A DNA stretch of 64,000 bases, from assembly GCA_002397315.1 (NCBI GenBank), contig DHAE01000003.1, positions 1 through 64,000 of the forward strand. Direction: 5' to 3'. Of this stretch, positions 1 to 7,845 are shown piece after piece. The stretch comes from Comamonadaceae bacterium UBA4962 (lineage in GTDB: Bacteria; Pseudomonadota; Gammaproteobacteria; Burkholderiales; Burkholderiaceae_C). The first letter of the stretch is position 1; each line of letters begins with the position of its first letter. A program made the position numbers and the translations under genes. The notes beneath the pieces were generated by a model that was not told the DNA's origin, did no database searches, and worked only from the letters and a program-made list of their open reading frames with translations.

Positions 1-47
1 GGTCTGGGGGCGTTTTGCTTTGTGGCGGTGCAAATCGGAGATCGAGA

Positions 48-794
48 GTGCAATTGCAGGACGTCCTTTATTCCCAGGGATTCGGAACCAGACGGGTGTG
101 TGCCGGCCTGGTCCAGCAGGGCCACGTGCAGTTGCTGGAGCAGGGCAGTGTGGGCGGGCCCGTTCTGTGCACCGACTCGACTTACGACGTCGAGCCTGAA
201 GGCCTGCGTTTCATTGTGCAGGGGGTCGAGTGGGCGTGGCACCGCCATGCTTATCTGATGATGAACAAGCCTGCCGCGGTGGAATGCTCGCAGAAGCCCT
301 CCACCTATCCCAGCGTCTACACCCTGTTGCCGGCGCCGCTGCGTGCCCGCCCGACAGCCGGAAAGATCCTGGGCGTGCAGACCATCGGACGGCTGGACCA
401 GGACACGACCGGGTTGCTGCTCCTGAGTGACGACGGCAGCTTTATCCACAAGGTCAGCTCCCCCAAGAAGCACATTGAAAAGACCTACCGGGTCTATGCC
501 AAGTATGATTTGACTCCGCAGCAGAAGGACCGATTGCTGCAGGGTGTCGTGCTGAACGACGATCCGAAACCCGTGGTGGCTACGGATTGCGTGGTGCAGG
601 ACGGTTCCGTGTTCGACCTCACAGTGACCGAAGGGAAGTACCACCAGGTCAAACGCATGGTGGCCGCCGTCGGGAATCGGGTCGAGCAACTGCACCGCAT
701 CCGTATTGGCGGGCTTCATCTTCCCGAGGATCTCGCTTCGGGCGCATGGCGCTGGCTGGACGAGCGCGAGATCGCCATGGTGTTCCAGGGCTGA
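48..794 (+). CDS. rsuA: 16S rRNA pseudouridine synthase, RsuA/RluB family
   Basis: This enzyme converts a specific uridine of ribosomal RNA to pseudouridine; family resemblance is closest to RsuA (U516 of 16S rRNA). The protein has 248 residues, with an N-terminal S4-like RNA-binding segment (from LYSQGFGTRRVCAGLVQQG) and the catalytic motif GRLDQDTTGLLLLS near residue 115, whose Asp is the family nucleophile. A C-terminal KYHQVKRMVAAVGNRV motif is also typical. I chose the GTG at 48 because GGAG lies 8-11 bases upstream and the protein then begins at the S4 domain; a TTG at 15 is in frame but has no visible ribosome site. Length fits the family. The exact rRNA target is inferred from similarity only. 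Confidence 0.88.
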   Translation: MQLQDVLYSQGFGTRRVCAGLVQQGHVQLLEQGSVGGPVLCTDSTYDVEPEGLRFIVQGVEWAWHRHAYLMMNKPAAVECSQKPSTYPSVYTLLPAPLRARPTAGKILGVQTIGRLDQDTTGLLLLSDDGSFIHKVSSPKKHIEKTYRVYAKYDLTPQQKDRLLQGVVLNDDPKPVVATDCVVQDGSVFDLTVTEGKYHQVKRMVAAVGNRVEQLHRIRIGGLHLPEDLASGAWRWLDEREIAMVFQG

Positions 795-852
795 ACCTGC
801 CCGGAACGAGGCTGCCGGTTGAAATCTAGAGAGTCGCGAACAACGACGCGAC

Positions 853-1890
853 GTGAGTATGCGCAGACGCCATCATTTGCTTTTGTCCCTCTCGTGCCTT
901 GCCTCCCTGTCGGTCGGAGCGGCGGGGGCTCTGGCTACCCCTCCTGCTTCTTCCTCGTCTCCCGCTTCCAACGTTGCTCCGGCACACCCGCCGGTGTTCG
1001 TGCTCAATTCGCTGGATGCCGACGTGAGCGTGATCGATCCGGTGACGTGGCAGGAGGTTCGCCGCATCCCGACGGGCAAGGAGCCGCACCACCTGTATCT
1101 CACGCCCGACGAGAAATCGGTGGTCGTCGCCAATGCGCTGGCCGACAGCCTGACGTTCATCGACCCGGTGACGGCGCAGGTACAGCGCACGGTGCGGAAC
1201 ATCGTCGATCCCTACCACCTGCGTTTCACGCCGGACATGAAGTGGCTCATCACGGCCGCCAACCGGCTGGACCACGTGGACTTCTACCGGTGGGATGGCA
1301 AGGATCTGACGCTGGCGCAGCGGGTCTCCACGGGACGCACGCCGAGCCATCTGTGGGTGGACAGCGGCAGCCGTACGGTGTATTCGACCATGCAGGACAG
1401 CGATGAGCTCGTGGCCATCGACATCGCGACGCAGAAGATCCGCTGGCGCACGAAGACCGGGCCCATGCCGGCCGACATCCACGGTTCGGCGGACGACAAG
1501 TTCCTGTTCGTCGGCCTCACGGGAAGCGATGGCGTGGAGGTGTTCGATGTGTCGGGACCGGAACCCCGCAGTGTGAAGCGCATCCCGACGGGCAAGGGTG
1601 CCCATGCGTTCCGGAGCGCCGGGGACAAGCGGCACATCTTCGTCAGCAACCGGGTGGCCAATACGATCAGCAAGATCGACATGACGGCGCAGAAGGTCGT
1701 GGATGTCTATTCGGCGCCGGGTGGACCCGACTGCATGGACGTTTCGCCGGACGGCCGCTGGCTCTACGTATCGGCCCGCTGGGCCAAGAAGCTGCTCGTG
1801 ATCGACACGGTGGAGCGCAAGGTGGTGCAGCGCGTCAATGTCGGCAAGTCGCCCCATGGTGTGTGGACATTGCAGCATGCGCCCCGCTGA
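853..1890 (+). CDS. Secreted YVTN-type beta-propeller repeat protein
   Basis: The 345-residue product starts with a basic stretch and a hydrophobic segment ending near ALA (about residues 3-30), which reads as a Sec signal peptide. The rest is built of repeated blades with the pattern VSVIDPVTWQEVRRIPTGK, PHHLYLTPDEKSVVVAN and similar, including a second RIPTGKGAHAF repeat; this is the YVTN/cytochrome-cd1-like beta-propeller architecture. No catalytic or haem-binding residues are evident. The GTG at 853 or the ATG at 859 could be the start. Its stop lies inside the first codons of the next gene, so the two are probably co-transcribed. Likely a periplasmic or surface binding protein; substrate unknown. 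Confidence 0.75.
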   Translation: MSMRRRHHLLLSLSCLASLSVGAAGALATPPASSSSPASNVAPAHPPVFVLNSLDADVSVIDPVTWQEVRRIPTGKEPHHLYLTPDEKSVVVANALADSLTFIDPVTAQVQRTVRNIVDPYHLRFTPDMKWLITAANRLDHVDFYRWDGKDLTLAQRVSTGRTPSHLWVDSGSRTVYSTMQDSDELVAIDIATQKIRWRTKTGPMPADIHGSADDKFLFVGLTGSDGVEVFDVSGPEPRSVKRIPTGKGAHAFRSAGDKRHIFVSNRVANTISKIDMTAQKVVDVYSAPGGPDCMDVSPDGRWLYVSARWAKKLLVIDTVERKVVQRVNVGKSPHGVWTLQHAPR

Positions 1891-2731
1891 GCTTTTGTTG
1901 GCAATGGGAGGCCGCCCGCGGCGGGCATTCCGTGGGGTCGTGCTGGCCACCGTGGCGGTATCGCTGTTTGTCTCCCTGGTACCAACCCATGCGCGCGCAG
2001 CCTGCGACAAGCCGGTCTACCTGACGCTGGACACCGGCCACATGGGCGTGGCGCCGCTGATCGCCGACGTGCTCAAGCGCCAGCATGTGCTGGTCACGTT
2101 CTTCGCGGCCAACGAGAAGACCCAGGAGGGCGATGGCAGCCTGGGCGACCATTGGGCCGGATGGTGGAAGGCGCGGGCCGCCGAGGGGCACGCGTTCGCC
2201 TCGCACACCTTCGACCACGTGTATTGGCGCGCAGACCTGGCGGGAGATGCCGCGTCGTCCGGCTTCCGGGTGCGGCCATCCGCCGGGCCGCAGGCGGGCA
2301 AGGAATTCAAGATGACCGCGCGGCAGTATTGCGACGAGATCGCGCGCTCGGAAACCCGGCTGAAGGAGATCACGGGCCAGGCGCCGCTGCCGCTCTTCCG
2401 GGCCCCAGGCGGCAAGACGTCGCCGAAACTGCTGGAGACGGCGCGGCGCTGCGGCTACGCGCACGTGGGTTGGTCGCCCGCGGGATTTCTCGGCGACGAG
2501 TTGCCCAGCGAGCGTTACAGCAATGCGGCGCTGCTGCGGCAGGCCCTGGAGCGGGTGAAGCCCGGCGACATCCTGCTCGCGCACCTCGGCATCTGGTCGC
2601 GCAAGGATCCGTGGGCGCCGGCCGTGCTGGAACCGCTGATCGAAGGATTGAAGGGCAAGGGCTTTTGCTTCCGCACGCTGAAGGACCATCCCGACTACAA
2701 GGCATGGATTTCGTCGCATTCCCGGCCTTGA
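1877..2731 (+). CDS. Polysaccharide deacetylase (NodB-fold, carbohydrate esterase 4 type), exported
   Basis: The product of about 284 residues has a hydrophobic N-terminal segment (VVLATVAVSLFVSLV) ending at HARA, a likely signal peptide. The mature part shows NodB-domain motifs: LTLDTGHMG in place of the usual TFDDG, SHTFDH (the metal-binding H-x3-H), RAPGGKTSP, and a late DILLAHL. These support a metal-dependent N- or O-deacetylase acting on an extracellular or cell-wall polysaccharide. Several starts are possible: ATG 1877 overlaps the preceding gene by 14 bases, and ATG 1904 would still leave a complete signal peptide. The altered first motif keeps the catalytic Asp. The substrate cannot be read from the sequence. 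Confidence 0.8.
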   Translation: MRPAELLLAMGGRPRRAFRGVVLATVAVSLFVSLVPTHARAACDKPVYLTLDTGHMGVAPLIADVLKRQHVLVTFFAANEKTQEGDGSLGDHWAGWWKARAAEGHAFASHTFDHVYWRADLAGDAASSGFRVRPSAGPQAGKEFKMTARQYCDEIARSETRLKEITGQAPLPLFRAPGGKTSPKLLETARRCGYAHVGWSPAGFLGDELPSERYSNAALLRQALERVKPGDILLAHLGIWSRKDPWAPAVLEPLIEGLKGKGFCFRTLKDHPDYKAWISSHSRP

Positions 2732-2771
2732 GCGGGAACCTGGGCAGCGGCGGGTTGATCGGAGCGGGGTG

Positions 2772-3758
2772 ATGGAAAGTCTCGGTCAAATGTTCGACAT
2801 GGCGCAGCAATGGCTGTTCGAGACGGTGGTGCAGCCGCTGCTGTTCTCGATGGGAATGGCGAACTTCCTGGAAGACGGCTACACCGCGACGGGCTGGCTG
2901 CTCGTGGGGGTACTGCAACTGCTCGTGATGCTGTGCCTGATCGCCCCGCTGCAGCGCTGGCGTCCGGTGGAACCGGTGACCGACCGGCCGGCCATCCGCA
3001 CCGACATCCTCTACACGCTGATCCACCGGTTGGGGCTGTTCCGCATCGCGCTGTTCTTCAGTGTGGATCCGCTGTGGGACCGGCTTTTCGGTGCATTGCG
3101 CGTCGAAGGCTTCAGCACGTTCCATCTGGACGAGATCTGGCCGGGCATTACGGACGTTCCGTGGGTGAGCCTGCTGCTCTACCTGGTGGTCTTCGACTTC
3201 CTCAATTACTGGATCCACCGCGGACAGCACCAGTTCGACTGGTGGTGGAAGCTGCACTCGCTGCACCACTCGCAGCGGCAGATGACGATGTGGAGCGACA
3301 ACCGCAACCACCTGCTGGACGACGTGCTGACCGATGCGATCGTGGTGGTGGTCGCGCAGCTGATCGGCGTGCCGCCGGGGCAGTTCGTGGCGATCGTCGC
3401 CATCACGCAATTGAGCGAGAACTTCCACCATGCCAATCTGCGGGTGTGGTTCGGGCGCTGGGGCGAACGCTTGTGGGTGAGTCCCCGCTTCCACCGGTTG
3501 CACCATTCCATCGGCCTGGGCCATGAAGGGCCATCCCGGCCGGGCATGCCGACGCCGGTGCTGGGCGGACACAACTTCGGAGTGCTGCTGCCCTGGTGGG
3601 ACATGCTGTTCGGCACCGCCAATTTCGAGCTTCGCTACGATCCCACGGGTATCCGCGACCAGGTGGAGGCCGACGCGCAGGGCCGGGTGCGTGACTACGG
3701 CAGGGGGTTCTGGCGCCAGCAGTGGCGCGGGCTGCTGCGCCTCGCGGGCCGGGATTGA
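2772..3758 (+). CDS. Sterol desaturase / fatty acid hydroxylase superfamily membrane protein
   Basis: This 328-residue membrane protein carries the histidine boxes of the di-iron fatty acid hydroxylase superfamily: HRGQH (about residue 149), HSLHHSQ (about 162), HHANL (about 219) and HRLHHS (about 241). Hydrophobic segments lie at about residues 40-62 and 133-150. The superfamily hydroxylates or desaturates lipids at the membrane; which lipid this one uses is unknown. The start ATG at 2772 follows GGAGCGGGG; a GTG codon precedes it directly and could add one residue. It lies 40 bases behind the deacetylase gene, in the same direction, so the three genes from 853 may form one unit. Confidence 0.82.
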   Translation: MESLGQMFDMAQQWLFETVVQPLLFSMGMANFLEDGYTATGWLLVGVLQLLVMLCLIAPLQRWRPVEPVTDRPAIRTDILYTLIHRLGLFRIALFFSVDPLWDRLFGALRVEGFSTFHLDEIWPGITDVPWVSLLLYLVVFDFLNYWIHRGQHQFDWWWKLHSLHHSQRQMTMWSDNRNHLLDDVLTDAIVVVVAQLIGVPPGQFVAIVAITQLSENFHHANLRVWFGRWGERLWVSPRFHRLHHSIGLGHEGPSRPGMPTPVLGGHNFGVLLPWWDMLFGTANFELRYDPTGIRDQVEADAQGRVRDYGRGFWRQQWRGLLRLAGRD

Positions 3759-3810
3759 AGAAGCCCCCGTTCACTGAAGCGTTCATGCTTCGGCGCTATG
3801 CTTGGCGCCC

Positions 3811-4719
3811 ATGAGGCTGCTCATCGATTCGTTCTGGCGTGCCGCGGCGTATTGCCTCCTTCCGCGGGTGATGGCGCTGTCGCTGCTGCCGCTGTTGGTG
3901 ATCGCGCTGCTGGCATGGCTGTTCGGCCATTTCTGGTGGGATGCCGGCGTGGTGTGGCTGCAGTCCGTGCTCGATTCCTGGGCGTGGCTGTCGTTCCTCC
4001 GGGGCTGGCTGCAGGATGCCGGGGTGCAGGGGCCGTCGCTGCTGGCGCCGTTGCTGCTGGCGGTGCTGGTCACCCCCGTGATCGTGGTGGTGTCGGTGCT
4101 GGCAGTGGCCATGCTGATGACACCGGCGCTGGTGTCGCTCGTGGCGCAGCGGCGGTTCCCCGCACTCGAGCGCCGGGGCGGCGCGTCGTTTCTTGCCAGC
4201 GTGTTCTGGTCGCTCGGTTCCACCGTGGCGGCGCTGGTGGCGCTGGCCGTGTCGGTGCCGCTCTGGTTCATCCCGCCGCTGGTGCTCGTGCTGCCGCCCC
4301 TGATCTGGGGATGGCTGACCTACCGCGTGATGGCGTTCGATGCCCTGGGCGAGCATGCGGACAAGACGGAGCGCGAGGACATCATGCGCCGGCACCGGAT
4401 GCGGTTGCTGGGCATCGGCATCGTCACCGGCTACCTCGGCGCGGCGCCCGGCATCGTGTGGGCTTCGGGCATCGTGTTCGCGGCGGCCTTCGTGGTGCTG
4501 ATTCCGGTGGCCGTATGGATCTACACGCTGGTGTTCGCCTTCTCGTCGCTGTGGTTCACGCACTACTGCCTCGCCGTGCTGGAGCAATCGCGGGCGGCCA
4601 GGTCCCGTGGGAACGGTACCGCCGCTGCGCGGGACATCCTGCCTGGCACGGCGGCAGCGCCGCCGCCACCGCCTGACCCCCTTCTGCCTTCCTCTCCTCC
4701 TTCTGGACCTTCCGCATGA
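3811..4719 (+). CDS. EI24-domain integral membrane protein
   Basis: The 302-residue product is dominated by long hydrophobic segments (about residues 24-40, 75-108, 135-165, 208-250) and resembles the EI24/CysZ-like family of bacterial multi-span membrane proteins, several of which are annotated as EI24 domain-containing with no proven function. The C terminus is a Pro-rich tail. I chose ATG 3811 over an in-frame TTG at 3802. The stop overlaps the next start by four bases (ATGA at 4716-4719), which implies translational coupling to the molybdopterin-binding-domain gene. Function is not established. Confidence 0.7.
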   Translation: MRLLIDSFWRAAAYCLLPRVMALSLLPLLVIALLAWLFGHFWWDAGVVWLQSVLDSWAWLSFLRGWLQDAGVQGPSLLAPLLLAVLVTPVIVVVSVLAVAMLMTPALVSLVAQRRFPALERRGGASFLASVFWSLGSTVAALVALAVSVPLWFIPPLVLVLPPLIWGWLTYRVMAFDALGEHADKTEREDIMRRHRMRLLGIGIVTGYLGAAPGIVWASGIVFAAAFVVLIPVAVWIYTLVFAFSSLWFTHYCLAVLEQSRAARSRGNGTAAARDILPGTAAAPPPPPDPLLPSSPPSGPSA

Positions 4720-5543
4720 CATCGGTTCCCTCGTTCGGCCTCATCATCGTCGGTGACGAAATCCTTTCCGGAAAACGGGCGGACAAGCACCTGCCCAAAG
4801 TCATCGAGCTGCTCGCGGCGCGGGGCCTGCAACTGGCGTATGCCGATTACGTAGGGGACGATCCGGAGCGCATTACCGCCACGTTGCGCCGGGCTTTCGC
4901 GTCGGCCGACATCGTGTTCTCGTGCGGCGGCATCGGCGCCACGCCGGACGACCACACGCGGCAGTGCGCCGCGCGCGCACTGGGTACCGCATTGGAACTG
5001 CACCCCGAGGCGGCCGAGCTGATCCGGGAGCGGATGCGGGACGTCGCGCAGGAGCAGGGCACCGCCTACGAGCCCGACCGCGCGGACAACCTGCACCGGC
5101 TGAACATGGGGGTGTTTCCCCACGGCGCACGGATCATTCCCAACCCCTACAACAAGATTCCCGGTTTCTCGTGCAGTGGCGCGGGCGGCGGCGCCGTGCA
5201 TTTCGTCCCCGGCTTTCCGGTGATGGCATGGCCGATGATCGAATGGGTGCTCGACGCGCATTGCCGGCAGTGGTTCAATCGGCAACCGCAGACGGAGCGC
5301 TCCGTCGTGGTGTACGGCGCGATGGAAGCGGCGCTCACGCCCCTGATGGAGCGCGTGGAAGCCGCGCATGCCGGCGTGAAGGTGTTCAGCCTGCCGAGCG
5401 TGGACCACCCTGTGCATGGCCGGCACATCGAACTGGGCGTGAAGGGGGCGTTGGCCCTGGTGCCCGGTGCGTGGGACGATCTATTGAAGGGGTTGCACGA
5501 ATTTGGTGCAAATTTGGGCCCTGAATTGGTGCGAAACACCTGA
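4716..5543 (+). CDS. Molybdopterin-binding domain protein (MoaB/CinA N-terminal-like)
   Basis: This 275-residue protein begins with the MoCF/MoaB-Mog fold signature: FGLIIVGDEILSGKRADKHL, then VFSCGGIGATPDDHTRQ, the glycine-rich loop seen in CinA, MoeA and MogA. It lacks the C-terminal amidase domain of full CinA, and the last 100 residues resemble the second part of competence/damage-inducible protein A-like proteins. A nucleotide or pterin ligand is likely, but the reaction is unknown. It is coupled to the upstream gene through an ATGA overlap. Its last codons contain a candidate NtrC site serving glnA. Confidence 0.78.
   Translation: MTSVPSFGLIIVGDEILSGKRADKHLPKVIELLAARGLQLAYADYVGDDPERITATLRRAFASADIVFSCGGIGATPDDHTRQCAARALGTALELHPEAAELIRERMRDVAQEQGTAYEPDRADNLHRLNMGVFPHGARIIPNPYNKIPGFSCSGAGGGAVHFVPGFPVMAWPMIEWVLDAHCRQWFNRQPQTERSVVVYGAMEAALTPLMERVEAAHAGVKVFSLPSVDHPVHGRHIELGVKGALALVPGAWDDLLKGLHEFGANLGPELVRNT
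5494..5510. promoter_or_regulatory. NtrC (NRI) enhancer site upstream of glnA
   Basis: The 17-bp palindrome reads TGCACG-AATTT-GGTGCA and matches 11 of 12 defined positions of the NtrC consensus TGCACC-N5-GGTGCA. It lies inside the 3' end of the preceding gene and about 125 bp upstream of the sigma-54 promoter of glnA, a normal enhancer distance. The ntrBC genes follow downstream in this window. Confidence 0.75.
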
Positions 5544-5578
5544 TCAGGGGCACCTACGAGAATGAGGCCCGCTTCTGG

Positions 5579-5595
5579 TGCATTGGCGAAGTGCG
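5579..5595. promoter_or_regulatory. Possible weaker second NtrC site
   Basis: TGCATT-GGCGA-AGTGCG keeps the spacing of the NtrC palindrome but has several mismatches (about 8 of 12). It sits between the strong site and the sigma-54 promoter. Paired strong and weak sites are usual at glnA enhancers, so it is listed with low confidence. Confidence 0.35.
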
Positions 5596-5635
5596 GGCCC
5601 GGCGGATGGCGTGCATGCTCCGCGTTAGTGCATGC

Positions 5636-5651
5636 TGGCACGCAATCTGCT
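5636..5651 (+). promoter_or_regulatory. Sigma-54 (RpoN) promoter of glnA
   Basis: TGGCACG at 5636-5642 and CTGCT at 5647-5651 fit the -24/-12 consensus TGGCAC-N5-TTGCW, with the invariant GG and GC exactly 10 bases apart. Transcription should start near 5662, giving a leader of about 39 nt before the glnA ribosome site (GGAG at 5691-5694). The NtrC palindrome upstream supports nitrogen-regulated use. Confidence 0.8.
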
Positions 5652-5700
5652 TTTTGAAACCGTGGTTTTTTTCAACAAACGCTAAATCCTGGAGATCCTG

Positions 5701-7116
5701 ATGGCAAAGACCGTTGCAGACGTGATGAAGATGGTGAAGGAGAACGAAGTGAAGTTCGTGGACTTCCGCTTCACCGACACCCGCGGCAAGGAGCAGCACG
5801 TCACCGTGCCGGTGTCCCATTTCGACGAAGACAAGTTCACGTCGGGCCATGCGTTTGACGGCTCCTCCGTGGCCGGCTGGAAGGGTATCGAGGCGTCGGA
5901 CATGCAGCTGATGCCCGACCCGAGCACGGCCAACATCGATCCGTTCTTCGAAGAAACCACGCTGTTCCTGCAGTGCGACGTGATCGAGCCGGGCGACGGC
6001 AAGGCCTACGACCGCGATCCCCGCTCCATCGCCAAGCGTGCCGAAGCCTACCTGAAGGCCTCCGGCCTGGGCGACACGGCCTTCTTCGGTCCGGAACCCG
6101 AATTCTTCATCTTCGACGGCGTGCGCTGGAGCAACGAGCCCGGCAAGGTCATGTTCGAGATCGAAGAGTACGAAGCCCCCTGGAACACGGGCGCCAAACT
6201 CGAAGGCGGCAACCGCGGCCACCGTCCGACGGTCAAGGGCGGCTACTTCCCCGTGCCCCCGGTCGACAGCACGCAGGACATGCGCGCCGAAATGTCGCTG
6301 ATCCTCGAATCCCTGGGCATCCCGGTCGAAGTGTTCCACCACGAAGTGGCGGGCGCCGGCCAGAACGAGATCGGCACCAAGTTCAGCACGCTGGTCGAGC
6401 GCGCCGACTGGACGCAGGTCCTGAAGTACGTGGTCTGGAACGTGGCCAACGCCTACGGCAAGACCGCCACCTTCATGCCCAAGCCCTACGCCGGTGACAA
6501 CGGCTCCGGCATGCACGTGCACCAGTCCATCTGGAAGGACGGCAAGAACCTGTTCGCCGGTGACGGCTATGCGGGTCTCTCCGATTTCGCCCTGTACTAC
6601 ATCGGCGGCATCATCAAGCACGCCCGTGCACTGAACGCCATCACCAACCCCGGCACGAACAGCTACAAGCGCCTGGTGCCCGGCTTCGAAGCCCCGGTGA
6701 AGCTGGCCTACTCGGCCCGCAACCGCTCGGCTTCGATCCGCATTCCCTACGTGGCGAACCCGAAGGGCCGCCGCATCGAAGCGCGCTTCCCCGATCCTTC
6801 GGCCAACCCGTACCTGTGCTTCTCCGCACTGATGATGGCCGGCCTGGACGGCGTGGAAAACAAGATCCATCCGGGCGAAGCCGCCACGAAGGACCTGTAC
6901 CATCTGCCGCCCGAGGAAGACAAGCTGGTGCCGACCGTGTGCCACAGCCTCGACCAGGCGCTGGAGTACTTGGACAAGGACCGCGGCTTCCTGACCAAGG
7001 GCGGTGTGTTCTCGGACTCCATGCTGGATGCCTACATCGAACTGAAGATGGGCGAAGTCACGCGCTTCCGCATGGCGCCCCACCCGGTCGAGTACGACAT
7101 GTACTACTCGCTGTGA
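5701..7116 (+). CDS. glnA: Glutamine synthetase, type I
   Basis: GlnA condenses glutamate and ammonia to glutamine with ATP and is the central ammonium-assimilation enzyme; it works as a cytoplasmic dodecamer. The 471 residues match the length of type I-beta enzymes. Visible motifs are FDGSSVAGW near residue 57, FGPEPEFF, NEIGTKF, the ATP-binding segment around KPYAGDNGSGMHVHQS, and the adenylylation-site tyrosine in DLYHLPPEE (about residue 400), so activity is probably controlled by GlnE. The ATG at 5701 follows GGAGATCC. The sigma-54 promoter and NtrC palindrome upstream indicate induction under nitrogen limitation. A terminator follows the stop. Confidence 0.98.
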   Translation: MAKTVADVMKMVKENEVKFVDFRFTDTRGKEQHVTVPVSHFDEDKFTSGHAFDGSSVAGWKGIEASDMQLMPDPSTANIDPFFEETTLFLQCDVIEPGDGKAYDRDPRSIAKRAEAYLKASGLGDTAFFGPEPEFFIFDGVRWSNEPGKVMFEIEEYEAPWNTGAKLEGGNRGHRPTVKGGYFPVPPVDSTQDMRAEMSLILESLGIPVEVFHHEVAGAGQNEIGTKFSTLVERADWTQVLKYVVWNVANAYGKTATFMPKPYAGDNGSGMHVHQSIWKDGKNLFAGDGYAGLSDFALYYIGGIIKHARALNAITNPGTNSYKRLVPGFEAPVKLAYSARNRSASIRIPYVANPKGRRIEARFPDPSANPYLCFSALMMAGLDGVENKIHPGEAATKDLYHLPPEEDKLVPTVCHSLDQALEYLDKDRGFLTKGGVFSDSMLDAYIELKMGEVTRFRMAPHPVEYDMYYSL

Positions 7117-7161
7117 TCTGCCCGGCCCCGGCGTCCCGCCGGGGTGGCAGCAGGCGACAAG

Positions 7162-7183
7162 GGCGGCTCCGGCCGCCTTTTTT
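7162..7183 (+). terminator. Rho-independent terminator after glnA
   Basis: A GC-rich hairpin (GGCGGCTCCGGCCGCC) is followed by six T residues, 46 bases after the glnA stop. It separates glnA from the downstream gene and ntrBC, so the two-component genes need read-through or their own promoter. Confidence 0.85.
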
Positions 7184-7326
7184 CATGGGCGCGGTGCCAG
7201 CCTGCAGGGCGCCGAGGGCCGAGGAAGACCCTCCAGCGCGCGGCGGCCCGTGGCGGCAGGGGGGCGATTGGGGGATACTTCCGTCCAGCTTCCGCATGCC
7301 GGCGGCATGCCCTGCGAGGACTTTGA

Positions 7327-7845
7327 ATGACGAAAACTCTCACCGTGCTCATGGCGCTGGCCGCCCTGGCGCCGGCGGCCTGGTCCCAGGACCGCATCTA
7401 CCGCTGCGGCAACGAATACACCAACAATGCGTCCCAGGCCCGGGAACGGGGCTGCAAGCTCGTGGAGGGCGGCAACGTCACCGTGGTGCAGGGAACGCGC
7501 CCTTCATCGGCCGCGGCGTCCCACCAGGGGGGGGGCGCGACCACCGCGGCGCCGGCCGCATCGCCCTCCAACGCGCCGCGCGTGGATGCCAATGATCAGC
7601 GGGCCCGCGATTCGGACGCGCGTGCCATCCTGGAGGCGGAGTTGCGCAAGGCCGAAGCGCGGCTGGCCGAGCTGAGCAAGGAATACAACAACGGAGAACC
7701 GCAGCGCACCGCGCTGGAGCTGCGCAATCCGCAGGTCTACATCGAGCGCACGGCGGAGCTGAAGGCGGCCGTGGCGCGCGCCGAGAGCGACGTGGCCGGC
7801 ATCAAGCGCGAGCTCGCGCGTCTGCCCGGCGGGGCTGGCCGTTGA
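7327..7845 (+). CDS. Small exported protein of unknown function between glnA and ntrB
   Basis: The 172-residue protein has a clear Sec signal peptide (MTKTLTVLMALAALAPAAWS, cleavage likely after Ser20 or nearby). It is followed by a short Cys-containing region (RIYRCGNEYTNNASQARERG, CKLVEGG) that loosely recalls DUF4124-type periplasmic proteins, then a Ser/Ala-rich linker. A charged heptad-like region (about residues 95-168, ILEAELRKAEARLAELSKEY) should form a coiled coil. Two cysteines at about residues 25 and 39 could form a disulfide. The stop overlaps the proposed TTG start of ntrB, so the two are likely translated together. I do not recognise a function. Confidence 0.75.
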   Translation: MTKTLTVLMALAALAPAAWSQDRIYRCGNEYTNNASQARERGCKLVEGGNVTVVQGTRPSSAAASHQGGGATTAAPAASPSNAPRVDANDQRARDSDARAILEAELRKAEARLAELSKEYNNGEPQRTALELRNPQVYIERTAELKAAVARAESDVAGIKRELARLPGGAGR

